64,000 nt of DNA from Hymenopus coronatus (lineage: Eukaryota > Arthropoda > Insecta > Mantodea > Hymenopodidae), in NCBI GenBank assembly GCA_030762935.1, contig CM060887.1, forward strand, positions 9,106,501 to 9,170,500, in the 5' to 3' direction. The notes under the pieces were generated by a model that saw nothing but the letters and a program-made list of their open reading frames with translations, was not told the origin of the DNA and did no database searches. The position numbers and the translations under genes are program-made. How positions within the stretch are numbered: the stretch's first letter is position 1; each line of letters begins with the position of its first letter. This document shows, in pieces, positions 1-9,699 of this stretch.

Positions 1-98
1 GCAGACACACAGCTTGCTTTGGCAAAGAAACACGCTATTCACTTGAGGTATAACATGAATACGTATATAACTTGCAGTGAGCTCAAAGTATTCTCTTT

Positions 99-930
99 TT
101 CTTTCTCTACACGTACTATGTGCATAGTGTATAAAGAAGGTACTGTAATGCACCCAAACATTCTATACCTAGATTTCACTGAAATACATGTTTTGGCTCC
201 CTCTGAATTAAAAAAAAAGCATTTTATGTGTCCTTGGACAGCATAGATAAAAAACGAAAAGTCTGTTTAATACCAAACTTGGTATTTAAATTTGGTGTCT
301 TCCAAGGATGCGAGACCTAGATTTTCAAGAAAATCTCCCACCCCAACTACCCTTTACATGGACATTTTTTCGAAAATGTTGACTTTCTCAAAACTGGCTC
401 TAACAATTTTGATTAAAGTATCGTAAATTAAATATACTTACCTGCAAATAAAATGTATATCTTGAATTTTCTGGGAGTAGCCTCTGAAGACTACTTTATT
501 CTGAATGAATTTTACGGAATTTTGCATAAATGCTAAACCGTAAGCGAAGGATAAAAACTTATCCCACAAAAAACTGGTGCACGTTAAAACATATAATTTA
601 TGTCATATACATATTTCTGGAGCTGATCGTTTTTGAGATATTTCTTGTTTTTAGTTTGTTTTGAAAAACATACTTTTCTCATTCAGGAATTTGTCAACTC
701 CTGTCCATACAAACAAAGGAACTTCAGTCACATAGCAACCAGCTTTTGACTATCACTTTAACCTATGGTACTCCCTTATTTCGCTTCTACTTACAAGGAA
801 GCAAGTATTAACACTATTTCTGCTATTTTTTCTGGATTAGCATGAGGTAAATTGAAGCATAAGCTTTTTAACAATAGTTTGTTACAGAGATGTAGAGAAA
901 GTCATGTGAATGGAACACATCAGATTTTTA
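99..930 (-). mobile_element. Family A element, near complete
   Basis: Reference description of Family A, the main repeat of the window. Read on the minus strand it begins at the TCTGATGTG end (near 930), has ACTTTCTCTACA about 25 bases in, a body with no convincing gene, then a CA-rich tract and a hairpin near 104-140, ending TAGAGAAAG. Recurrent body landmarks, seen on the plus strand here, are CCAAGGATGCGA, AACGATTTTGATTAAAAT, CTGCTAAACCGTAAGAGATG and AACCAGCTTTTGACTATCAC. The ends carry short inverted repeats (ACTTTCTCTACA / TGTAGAGAAAGT). These features recall Helentron-associated (HINE/DINE-1) elements; a non-autonomous foldback DNA transposon is the alternative. No transposase or helicase coding sequence is seen. 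Confidence 0.75.
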
Positions 931-959
931 TATTTGTTAATATTATGACTAGATATGTA

Positions 960-1303
960 GAACATAACATTACATTCATATAACTTTGGCAATTAAAGTT
1001 ATGGGACTATCTATGCACAGAAAATATAATTCTACTAACATAGTGTTAAACAACTAAAAATTATGTGCAAATAAACCGTTCACAGCCATTTGAATTTATT
1101 ATTGTGTATCGACTGCGATTTAAAATGGAGAGACCCATACTGTATTAAAAATGTTCATTTGAAGGGTTTTGCTGTCACACAAATGAAAAAATTAGCTTAA
1201 GTTCACGCGACTCTGGCTATCATTGAAGACCCTTTTGGACTAATTGATTTAAACGTGTCGGACAAGCACCGAAAACGAAGCGAGCTCCCATCGTCCGATT
1301 GAA
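960..1303 (+). mobile_element. Mariner relic, 5' coding fragment
   Basis: Around 1124-1290 the sequence matches the start of the larger mariner at 7.4-7.7 kb: an ATG followed by a stretch reading like FHLKG, then TTCACGCG and a segment with GTGTCGGACAAGC. Stops and frameshifts break it. Only the N-terminal DNA-binding part of a transposase survives, with no inverted repeats found. Bases 960-1120 are AT-rich and otherwise unrecognised. Confidence 0.5.
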
Positions 1304-2178
1304 AAATCTTCTGTGTTTCATTCATATGACTTTCTCTACATCTCTGCAACAAATTATTGTTCAAAAGCTTATGCTTTTGTTTACTTCATGCTAATCGAGA
1401 AAAAAAATTAGCACGAATAGTCTTATTACTTGCTTCCTTGTAAGCAGAAGGGAAATAAGGGATTACTATGGGCTAAACTAATAATAAAAAGCTGGTTGCT
1501 GTGTGACTGAAGCTCCTTTGTTTGTATGGACCGGAGTTGACAAATTCCTGTTGAGAAAAGTATAAGTTTTTCATAGCTGAAACCAAAAACAAGGAATATA
1601 TCAAAAACGATCAACTCCACGAAAAAAATGTATATAACATAAATTGTGTGCTTTAATGTGCTCTACATTTTTTGTCTGTTAAGTTTTTGCCCATCTCTTA
1701 CGGTTTATCAGTTATGAAAAATTCCGTGAAATTCATCCAGAATAAAGTACTCTTCAGAGGCTATTCCCAGAAAACTGAATATACACATTTTATTTGTCAG
1801 GTAAATATCTTTAATACACGATATTTTAATCAAAATCGTTAGAGCCATTTTTAAGAAAATCAAAATTTTCGAAAAAAACTCAATGTAAAGGGTAGTTGGG
1901 GGTGGGGGATTTGCTTGAAAATCTTCGTGTCGCATCCTTGGAAGAAACCGAACTTAAATATAAAGTGTGGTTTTTAACGGTTTTTCGTTTTCGAGCTATG
2001 CTGTCCACAGGCACATACACACTCGCGCGCACACGGACCTTTTTCCAATTCTTTTTTATTTTTGATTCAGGGGGACACTAAACTTGTATTTCCGGTGAAA
2101 AATTGGTATCGAATTTTTGGGTGCCATAAAATACCTTCTCTATACACTATGTACATAGTACGTGTAGAGAAAGTACAA
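1304..2178 (+). mobile_element. Family A element, near complete
   Basis: Runs from TCTGTGTTTCATTCATATGACT at its start to the hairpin CTATACACTATGTACATAGTACGTG-type end and TAGAGAAAGTA at about 2175. The tract near 2010-2035 is a degraded CA/CG-rich microsatellite. The next copy follows directly, head to tail. Confidence 0.75.
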
Positions 2179-2857
2179 AATCTGATTTTTTTCACTCCCA
2201 TGATATTCTCTAGCTGTTCCACAAATATATTTTTCTTGCAAAAGATTATTATTCCTTTATCTACTTCATGCTAATGAGGATAAACATTAGTATATTTTGT
2301 CTTATTATTTCCTTGCTTGCAAGTAGGAGAGAAATAAGGCAAAACACTAAGCTAAAACGATAGTAAATTCTTGTAAAGGTTCATCGCAATATGAAACAAT
2401 TGAAATTCGATTCTCTTTTGTATTCCCACGAATAAAACAAAAGAGGTATGAAAATAAATTTCACTTCCTGCCTGTGAAATTCAAACTAATAATAATAATA
2501 TGTCGGAAACGGCTAAACTCTACAAATGAAAAAGCATATAGTATAAATTGTGTGTTTTAATGAAATTTATATTTCTTGTGTAGTAAGTTTTTGTCTATAT
2601 CTTACGGCTTACGAGCTATACAAAAGGCATCAAGTAAAGGAAGGTCTTCTGGGGTTATTCCCAGAAAAATCAAGTTATATATTTCTTGTGTCATAAAAAT
2701 ATGTTAGTTTAATGAAAATTGTTAGAGCCATTTGGGAGAAAATCAAAATTTTCAAAAAATACTCCATGTAAAAGGTAATTGTGTGTGGGAGGATTTTTCT
2801 CTGACAATCTCTTGGCAGATGCTGAATCTAATACCAAATTTGGTATTTACCCGACTC

Positions 2858-2895
<38 letters not shown>

Positions 2896-2896
2896 G
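2179..2896 (+). mobile_element. Family A element, cut by a SINE
   Basis: Starts TCTGATTTTTTTCACTCCC directly after the previous copy's hairpin and runs through the usual landmarks to its microsatellite, where the SINE at 2897 replaces the hairpin end. It belongs to a diverged subfamily (GAATTTCACTTCCTGCC region) that is less like the consensus than its neighbours. Confidence 0.65.
2860..2895. repeat. (CA)n microsatellite
   Basis: About 17 uninterrupted CA units, the expanded form of the CA tract that Family A carries before its hairpin. A SINE sits directly against it. Confidence 0.9.
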
Positions 2897-3103
2897 GGCC
2901 GCGCCTGGCCGAGTGGTTAGACCTCTCGCCTAGACGGCCCGGGTTCGATTCCAAACAACGGCATGTGTGATTTGTGGTAGACAAAACGGCGCAGGGGCGG
3001 GTTTTCTCCGGGTTCTCCGGTTTCCCCATCATCGCATTCCATCTTCATTCCTGTATCACCAATGTCATTGCCTGTGGTGCCACGGGTGCTAAACACTATC
3101 AAA
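2897..3103 (+). mobile_element. tRNA-derived SINE, group S1
   Basis: The head is tRNA-like, with an A box (TGGCCGAGTGG) and a B box (GGTTCGATTCC) at the usual spacing. The body holds GGGTTTTCTCCGGGTTCTCC and ends near a GCCTGTGGTGCCACGGGTG segment and AAACACTATC. GC content is far above the surroundings. Two other copies lie at 29948 (+) and 36940 (-). Transcription would be by RNA polymerase III from the internal promoter. No clear target-site duplication was found. Confidence 0.8.
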
Positions 3104-3925
3104 AAATCTGATGTGTGACATTCGCATGACTTTCTCTACATCTCTGCAACAAATTATTTTTAAAAAGCTTATGCTTCTATTTACTTCATGTTAATCGAGT
3201 AAAATTAACAGAAACAGTCTTATTACTTGCTTCCTTGTAAGTAGAAACGAAATAAGGAAGTACCATAGGTTAAAGTGATAATCAAAAGCTGGTTGCTATG
3301 TGACTGAAGTTCCTTTGTATGAACACGAGTTAACAAATTCCTGTATGACGAATGTTTTTCAAAGCTGAAATCGATAACAAGGAATATCTCCAAAACGATC
3401 AACTCCATGAAAAAAAAAAATATATATATAACATAAAATGTGTGTTTGAACTTGCTCAACATTTTTTGTGTGGTAAGTTTTTGTCCATCTCTTACGGTTT
3501 AGCAGTTATGCAAAATTCTGTAAAATTCATCCAGAATAAAGTAGTCTTCAGAGATTATTCCAGATAATTCAAGATATACATTTTATTTGTCAGGTAAATA
3601 TCTTTAATATAGGCTATTTTAATCAAAATCGTTAGAGCCATTTATGAGAAAATCAAAATTTTTTAATGTTTTTTCCATGCAATGGGTACTTGGCGTGAGG
3701 GCATTTTCTTGAAAATCTTCGTGTCGCATCCTTGGATAACACAAAGTTTGATATTTAACGGAATGTTTGAGCTGTGCTGTCCATAGACACACACACACGG
3801 AACTTTGTAAAAATTCTTTTTTGGGATTCAGGCGGACCTAAAACATGAATTTGCAGTGAAAACTCGGTATCTAATTTTTTGGTGGAATGCAATACTTTGT
3901 TTATACGCGTAGAGAAAGTAATAAT
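3104..3925 (+). mobile_element. Family A element, near complete
   Basis: Begins AATCTGATGTGTGACATTCG and ends ACGCGTAGAGAAAGTA near 3920. The hairpin is shortened: the central ACTATGTACATAGT is missing, leaving TTATACGCGTAGAG. Confidence 0.7.
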
Positions 3926-3965
3926 AAGCATCACCGAGCAAGTTTTCAACAAACCTAAACATGGA

Positions 3966-4271
3966 ACAAATTTAGAACATTTTGATTTTCTCCTAAATCT
4001 CGATAAAACACACAATTTATGCCATTTACATTTTTTTTTCTTGGAGTTGATAGTTTTCGAAATATTCCTTGTTGTTGGTTTCAGTTTTAAAATACTTTTC
4101 TGATACAGGAACAGCTTTCAATTCTATTTTATAATATTTGCCCGTCAGTTTAGCCTAGCATATTCCTTTATTTACCTTCTACTTATAAGAAAACTAATAA
4201 AACCGTTGCTGCTAACGTTTATCTGGATTAGCATGAAGAAAGTCATGTGACGGGAACACATCAGATTTTTT
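3966..4271 (-). mobile_element. Family A fragment (start half)
   Basis: Carries the TTTTGATTTTCTCC to CACACAATTTATG and CTTGGAGTTGATAG landmarks and the end GGGAACACATCAGATTTTT. The hairpin half is absent. Confidence 0.6.
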
Positions 4272-5753
4272 TCAATAAATTTAAAGAAAAAAACATGAGG
4301 TTTGCTTCTTCTTGCTATAAATAAAATAAAGAAAAAAGAATGCTGAAGAGGATGAAATAAGCCCTATAACAGCTAGAGGAATGAGATAATGGCTCAAAAT
4401 CCCATTATAATAGTAGTGGATAGGCTGTGAGGACCTGGATTGAGAACCAAGAGAAGAATGGAGTATAAACACTTCGGGTACAGGAAGATGTGATTTTACA
4501 TTGTAATACTACTAAATAACAATTAAATAAATAAAACTTTGAGATTAGGTGCTGAAATAAAAAGCAAACAATCACATTTGTATGCCTGAATTATTTATTT
4601 CAGACGAATAATTGCAGTAATATATAATAGAATGAGATATCCTCATGTACGTACAATGTATATCTCGAAATTAAAGATTTAAGTGTTGTTTGTACGCTCT
4701 ATACAAGGTTTCAGTACACATGTCACTGCAATAGGGGTACTGAAGTTACAATATCTGCAGGCTGAGGGTGAAATTCTAGTACCAAATTGTCTCTCATCTC
4801 TCTAGGCTTCATATTCCGTGTTGCTAAGCTCTTTTGTTTTAAACAGACAAGACAAAACTTGTGCATATGAAGTTTCTTATGTTACTCTGAAGCATACATT
4901 ATTTACTTTTGTGTCAAAAAAAGAGAAATAAAAAGCGATTTCACATTTTTTGGGACGTTTTGATGCAGACAACTTATCAAAATCAGTATTCAAAGTTCTT
5001 CTCGTTAAAATGCAGAAATAAGAACAGGTAAAAGAAACAGCCACGCACACGTATTTCATTTGTATTTTAATTCGATTAATGGAAGGCTAAACTGCGTGCC
5101 GTTGTTTTGTTTTGTCTCTAGCACATGCGGTGATCGTCATCGTCCAACACTGCTGGTTTCTTGCACATAGACACACACGCGCATGCGCACACACACATAC
5201 ACTCGTAGGTATTCGGTTTGTAATGTTCTCAATAGGGTTTGTATTTTCAAGACATCTTCCTCTGAGAAAGGATTTCTAAAGCTGTCGTCAGCACAGAGGG
5301 CTTTCATTTGGTGTTAACAGAACTTTTTATTTGTTAATATCGGTCCTCATGGCTTACTTCATTCCTCAACTCATGTTCGCTTTCACTTTAACCAGCTTAA
5401 AAACGAAGCAGTCAATAAAATATGAAATTAATTAAACTTCCCAGCGTTTGTGGGTATTTTAAAAGTAACAATGGAGAATAACTCTCAAGGGTTCATTGTC
5501 ACATTGATGTCGCAGATTGAGCTGCTGTTTTTGTAGTGAAAATACATAAAAAACAGAAATACACGTGTCTCGGCTTTCTAACCCATATGGTCTCTATTCG
5601 TCAGGAAAAAAAAAATTAAAAGTTTTAAGCTGTAGCGGTTGATTTTAAGTCTATCTTCTGCTCAACGATCACCTGCCTGGTATTACAGTGCTAATGATTA
5701 ATGCTGGGATTATGGTGAACTTCACTTAACGCGGCGTAACATGAAAGTCTTAA
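4272..5753. other. Unassigned AT-rich flank, no gene seen
   Basis: About 1.5 kb with no Family A sequence and no open frame that looks coding. It holds a CA/CG-rich tract at 5165-5201 and a dispersed repeat at 5491-5580. It lies downstream of the Lim1 terminal exon on the Lim1 strand, so it could be distal 3' flank. Nothing else is recognised. Confidence 0.4.
5491..5580 (+). repeat. Short dispersed repeat, partner of 9287-9393
   Basis: Shares TTCATTG, CACATTGATG, CAGATTGA, TAGTGAAA and GTGTCTCGGCTT in the same order with the reverse complement of 9287-9393. This is one repeat family in opposite orientations, possibly an internal piece of a LINE. The partner lies in the probable Lim1 3' UTR. 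Confidence 0.6.
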
Positions 5754-5755
5754 TA

Positions 5756-6536
5756 CGAGGGTCGTTCAAGTCAATCCAGGACTTTTATTTTTTTCAGGTT
5801 TAAATGGATGCCTAGGCTGGAGGTTTTGTATGCAGTAGAAAGTGGCAGCTGTTACTGTTAGACGGCGCTCATTTCCCGTGCTTTTGGATAGGCCGCTATT
5901 CAAGATGGTGGGGAACGTCCGCATGGAACAGAGTGTTGTGATGAAGTTTTTAGTGAACGAGGGCATAAAACCTGCTGAAATTTACAGAAGACTTGAGGCT
6001 CAGTCCGGTGAAGAGACACTCAGTCGCAGTAAGACATTTGGATGGTGTAAGCGGTTCAAGATGGCCGTGTCTCTGTTATGACGATCCTGGTAGAAAATTC
6101 AGCGTGTGGAGCAGCTGATCCTGGACAATTATAGTCACTATCAACAGTGAGTATTGTGTCGTGATGTGCTTAAGAGTTTACGGAAAAAACGTCCGGGTTT
6201 GATCACAAAGGGTGTGTTCTCTTTTTGCAAGACAATGCACGTCCGCATACCGCTCAACGCACATTCCAAACAATCATGCAACTCGGCTGGGAGATCTTGC
6301 CACTTAGCGCCAAGTGATTTCCACCTGTTTGGGCCCTTGAAGGAATTCCTTGGAGGAAAACATTTCAACACTGTTGATGAAGTGAAGCATGGTGTTTTGT
6401 AATGGTTCCGTCGGAACTCCAAATCTTTCATTGCCGAAGCATTTCAGGCGTTAGGCAAAATCCACTTTCCACACTTTGAACATTGTTCTTCTATTTTGTT
6501 TTAAACAAAGTCCAGGATTGACTTGAACGACCCTGG
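5756..6536 (+). mobile_element. Mariner transposon, internally deleted
   Basis: Near-matching inverted repeats at both ends (AGGGTCGTTCAAGTCAATCC at left; its complement GGATTGACTTGAACGACCCT at right) lie next to TA dinucleotides at 5754-5755 and 6537-6538. The plus strand reads as an N-terminal helix-turn-helix part (EQSVVMKFLVNEGIKPAEIY, about 5920-5990) and a C-terminal catalytic part with LAPSDFHLFGPLKEFLGG (about 6307-6360). The central domain is missing: 781 bp against about 1.3 kb for a full mariner. Non-functional. Confidence 0.85.
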
Positions 6537-7028
6537 TACATTGTACAAGGATAGTTTGATAAGTCTGGTAAATTTCCGAGAAAGAAAGAATGAAACGTTT
6601 AAAGAATCTTCAGGTAGAGATCATTGTTGACAGCCGTAAGAATTGGTCAATGTGTCGACTGTGAGCGAAAATTAGTGATGGGACAAAAATAACAACTATT
6701 TTGTAACAATTTCACCACTAAAACTATTTCATAAAACACTTCTGGAAATTGTGTTCATTGTGTTATTCTTTCATGTCTAGTCTCCTCAGTCTTATGGCGC
6801 CAACATTGCTTCCCTGCAACAATAACAACAATGTCTGAGTAGTTGTTACAGTTGCGGTTGTTGAGCACACACTCTCTGTCATATTCGGTGAAGATTCTAC
6901 CAGGACTTGCCACCAGAGGCGGAAGTATCTTGTGATATCTCACCAAGTATCCTGTTCAATAGTATTTGGTCGTACACAACATCTGATCAACGCGGCGAAA
7001 CAACTTTGGGAATTTCTGTTGCAGGAAA

Positions 7029-7314
7029 AAAATGTAAATGGCGTGTTATTTATGGACGCTCTTTAACTACTGTGGTTCTCGGCGTCCCATTCTATACTGG
7101 GCGTGAAAGACAGCTTAATTTTGCTCAGAGGCCACTCTATCAGGCTTGAGGTTCTTTTACGTCACGGGACCAATGGCTTTACTTCCCTTCCGAAGGGAGC
7201 CATGCTAAGGATTTTAACGCCCGAAAAACTCATCGTCCTCCGCCGGGTTTGAACCCGCGACCTTGGGTATATGAAGTTAGATTAGTAACCATTAACCCAT
7301 GGAGGACGACTCTC
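7029..7314 (-). mobile_element. tRNA-derived SINE, group S2
   Basis: Flanked by a 10-bp direct repeat TTGCAGGAAA at 7019-7028 and 7315-7324. On the minus strand the head carries TTAATGGTTACTAATC and GGGTTCAAACCCGGC (B box), then a body with CCCTTCGGAAGGGAAGTAAA and GAGCGTCCATAAATAACACG. A second copy lies at 46904-47203. Confidence 0.85.
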
Positions 7315-7498
7315 TTGCAGGAAACTGTTATTTCGAATCTATTTCGTGGTTACAACAGAAACAGATTTATACTGTTACGCAGAAAGAACGCATTTCCCAG
7401 GAATACTGAAAATGGAGAAAACTGAGGCTCGTGCTGTTATTAAACATTTTCATTTGAAGGGTTGAACTGCTGCACAAATCAAAACAGAATTGGATGAA

Positions 7499-7657
7499 TT
7501 TAATTGTTTTTTCACTCGAGCCGTGTGTAGGACAGGAGTTGGATAGGTAGAGTCAGACATGACATGTTGCCATGGTAGCTCGGTGGAAGAGCAACCGGCT
7601 AGAGACCGGTAGATCCGTGCTTCAAATCCCGGCTATGCCAGTCTGACTCTACCTATC
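7499..7657 (+). mobile_element. Short tRNA-like SINE, group S3
   Basis: A 14-bp target duplication CAGAATTGGATGAA occurs at 7485-7498 and 7658-7671. The core has an A-box-like TAGCTCGGTGG and a B-box-like CTTCAAATCCCGG. An 18-base segment before the head (GGATAGGTAGAGTCAGAC, about 7541-7558) is the exact reverse complement of the 3' end (GTCTGACTCTACCTATCC), so the tRNA-like part sits inside a hairpin. A deleted copy is at 25070-25162. Confidence 0.75.
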
Positions 7658-8486
7658 CAGAATTGGATGAAGTTCACGCGCATTCTGCACCATCTCTGAA
7701 GACCATTTACTTCTGGATTAATAGCCGTATTTAAATGTAGTCGGACAAATAATTGACGTCACCAATCAGGACACCATTGGCCGAGACTATAGGCATCATA
7801 ACTGAACAAGTGTATTATATCCTTCATAGAGAATTGGCTATGAGGAAGCCATGTGCCGCCATTGATCAGTCAACCAAAAATGCATCCGGAACTACGTTGC
7901 AACACAATGTCTGGTGATGTTTAATCGCAACCCGCAAGACTTTTTGGGCTAATTTGATGAAACCTGTATCCACCATTATACACTAGATTCAAAACGGCAA
8001 TGAAAACATGGACAAAGGCTGGTGAAAGTGTACCGAAGCAGGCAAACACCATTTTGTCAGCTGATAAGGTGATGGTCCCTGTTTTTTTGGGGGATTTCAA
8101 GAGGCAAAAAAGGCAAAACCATACCTGGACCCTATTATGGTTCATTGTAGGATCATTTGGAACTTGCGTTGGCTGAAAAAAGACAAGGTTGGCAGGCTAA
8201 AAGTGCTCCTTCACCAGGACAATGCTCCGTCCCATACATCAGCGATAGCAACGGCGAAAGTGCATAAATTGGGCTTTGATTGGTTCATCATCAGCAGACT
8301 TAGCCCCAAGTGACCTCTTCCTGTTCTCTTACTTGAAGCTTTGGCTTGGTGGATCAAATGAGGAAGTGATGGTCGCAGTCAACGAGTATTTTGCATGGTT
8401 TGGCTGAACGCATTTCCGAGGGATGAAAAAGCCGGAGGATCACTTGGCCAAAGGAGACTCTGCTTTTTTACCAGACTTATCAAAGC

Positions 8487-9084
8487 ACCATCGTAAGAAA
8501 TGGAAGTATATAAGGTTGACTTAACGTGACTTGACTCGACGTAACTTAAGAATTTGGCAGTGAAAACCTTTTCTTCCCGTTATGGTAAGTGATGTCATCG
8601 TAATTGGAACCAATCGGCGTGAAGCAGTAGCAGAAAGTTGTACAAATTACCAATCAAAAGTTATTCCTGTAAACTTACGTTAATCATCAGTTTATCAACA
8701 TTTCTCAAAGTAAATGTGGAAAATGCACTTTATGTAATATATCTTATTGAAATTTATGCCAGCTATTATATACAATAACAGTGATATTTTTGCCATGTAT
8801 CAAAAATTTACCTTGATGGTTATTTAAATAATGACTTTTAATGTCTAAATGCACTGCTCTAATAAAAATTAGCCAGGTGATATTATTTAAAATATTCACA
8901 TTAAAATTCAAGTTTTGAAAAATAGTTTCCAAACAGAACTGTCATATTATGCTTATATTAGTCCTAATTAATGTAGAAAATTTATAACGTTTTGCCCTCT
9001 CTAAAAAACTTGATTTTCATCTCTTGAAGTTTATAAATCATATTATATTATTAAAAAAGATATATACATGTTTTAAATGCAACG
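8487..9084. other. AT-rich spacer, no gene seen
   Basis: Strongly AT-rich, without Family A landmarks or coding signal. The left edge (ACTTAACGTGACTTGACTCG, 8519-8538) resembles the reverse complement of about 9088-9112, so the segment may be a MITE; the match is too weak to call. Confidence 0.3.
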
Positions 9085-9235
9085 CCTTACGTCGCGCCAC
9101 GTTAGGTAAAGTTGAATCATAATCCCGGCCGGAATCTGGAAAACCCATATCCGAGTAACTCGCCCTAAGCCAGATTCGAACTCGGGACCTCTTGATTGGG
9201 AGATAGACCGGCTACTACTAAGGGGCGAGCTCTAT
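9085..9235 (-). mobile_element. tRNA-like SINE head, unplaced group
   Basis: The minus strand reads a tRNA-like stretch with TAGTAGCCGGTCTATC (A-box region) and CCCGAGTTCGAATCTGG (B box), followed by TCCAGATTCCGGCCGGGATT. No other copy was found and no target duplication is visible. Just downstream of the Lim1 polyadenylation candidates. Confidence 0.5.
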
Positions 9236-9261
9236 AAACCATTCTAATTTGTATTTTTTCC

Positions 9262-9267
9262 TTTATT
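9262..9267 (-). terminator. Candidate Lim1 polyadenylation signal (distal)
   Basis: AATAAA on the minus strand, about 320 bases past the Lim1 stop codon. A second AATAAA is closer to the stop, so which one is used cannot be told. Confidence 0.35.
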
Positions 9268-9286
9268 TTCAAACTTGGGCCTATGA

Positions 9287-9393
9287 GAAACGAAGCCGAG
9301 ACACATGTATTTTTATTTTCGATCTACTTTCACTATAAAAACTTCCAGTTCAATCTGTATCATCAATGTGGCAATGACGCCTTGTCAATGAAC
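9287..9393 (-). repeat. Dispersed repeat in the probable Lim1 3' UTR
   Basis: Inverted partner of 5491-5580, sharing CATTGATG, CAGATTGAAC, TAGTGAAAG and GTGTCTCGGCTT. It lies 190-300 bases past the Lim1 stop and contains one of the two AATAAA candidates. Confidence 0.55.
9312..9317 (-). terminator. Candidate Lim1 polyadenylation signal (proximal)
   Basis: AATAAA on the minus strand, about 270 bases past the Lim1 stop codon and inside the dispersed repeat. If used, the repeat supplies the polyadenylation site. Confidence 0.35.
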
Positions 9394-9517
9394 GTAAGAT
9401 AGGGTATGTGTTAAATGTCATTCCACAATATTCGTTTGTTTTTGCACACTCGCTTAAGGAAAACGGTTCGTGTAAATTCGGATATTTAAATGGAGATAAC
9501 ACTCGAGGTGGCGGTCT

Positions 9518-9583
9518 TCACTTGAAGTCCTCTTCCGGATCGTCGACCTCCCGCTTGACGGTGGTCCCGGCGGCCGCGAGCTA
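9518..9583 (-). other. In-frame, coding-like stretch after the Lim1 stop
   Basis: Directly after the Lim1 TGA comes TAG, then 20 sense codons in the same frame, ending in TGA at 9518-9520. The stretch reads LAAAGTTVKREVDDPEEDFK and is GC-rich like the exon, unlike the AT-rich DNA around it. VKRE fits a SUMO-attachment consensus. It is probably 3' UTR, but could be a relic or alternative C-terminal coding segment. Confidence 0.35.
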
Positions 9584-9633
9584 TCACCACACCAGACCCT
9601 CGTTCTGCATCTGCTGGGGCTCGGAGAATCCAC
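9584..9633 (-). CDS. Lim1: Lim1 (LHX1/5-class) terminal coding exon
   Basis: A 50-base coding end of the gene. TTTTGTTGCAG, a good acceptor, precedes it (AG at 9634-9635). It starts with the last two bases of a Gly codon split with the exon at 15053, then reads GFSEPQQMQNEGLVW and a TGA stop at 9584-9586. LHX1/LHX5 proteins are known to end in a short conserved tail finishing in VW, which supports the join. The phase fits exactly with the upstream exon (CAG G | GT GGA). The 3' UTR continues below 9584. The preceding intron is about 5.4 kb and holds a mariner, a LINE and Family A copies. Confidence 0.9.
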
Positions 9634-9699
9634 CTGCAACAAAACACCCTAGTGAAGTTAACCGCCTTTTACAGTGAGGTAACAATCACATAACATATA

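Larger units (their letters stand above)
6553..8486 (+). mobile_element. Degraded mariner with two nested SINEs
   Basis: The ends carry TTTGATAAGTCTGGTAAA at about 6556 and its complement TTTACCAGACTTATCAAA at about 8467. The transposase starts near 7412 (MEKTEARAVIKHFHLKG) and continues with many stops through a segment reading HQDNAPSHTS (about 8215-8245), the second catalytic aspartate region of DD34D mariners. SINEs at 7029-7314 and 7499-7657 interrupt it, each with its own target duplication. Without them the element would be about 1.5 kb. Non-functional. Confidence 0.75.

Noticed and set aside
2897..2975. Possible functional tRNA gene
   Set aside because: A and B boxes are present, but the acceptor stem does not close and the same head plus body recurs elsewhere; it is a SINE. 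The same holds for 7570, 16440, 46905 and 53540.
8512..9118. MITE with inverted ends around AACGTGACTTGACTCGACGT
   Set aside because: The two ends match only in short blocks and no target duplication is seen.
9454..9642. Minus-strand frame of 62 codons over the Lim1 end
   Set aside because: Different frame from the exon phase and without family resemblance; the phase-matched reading ends in LVW.
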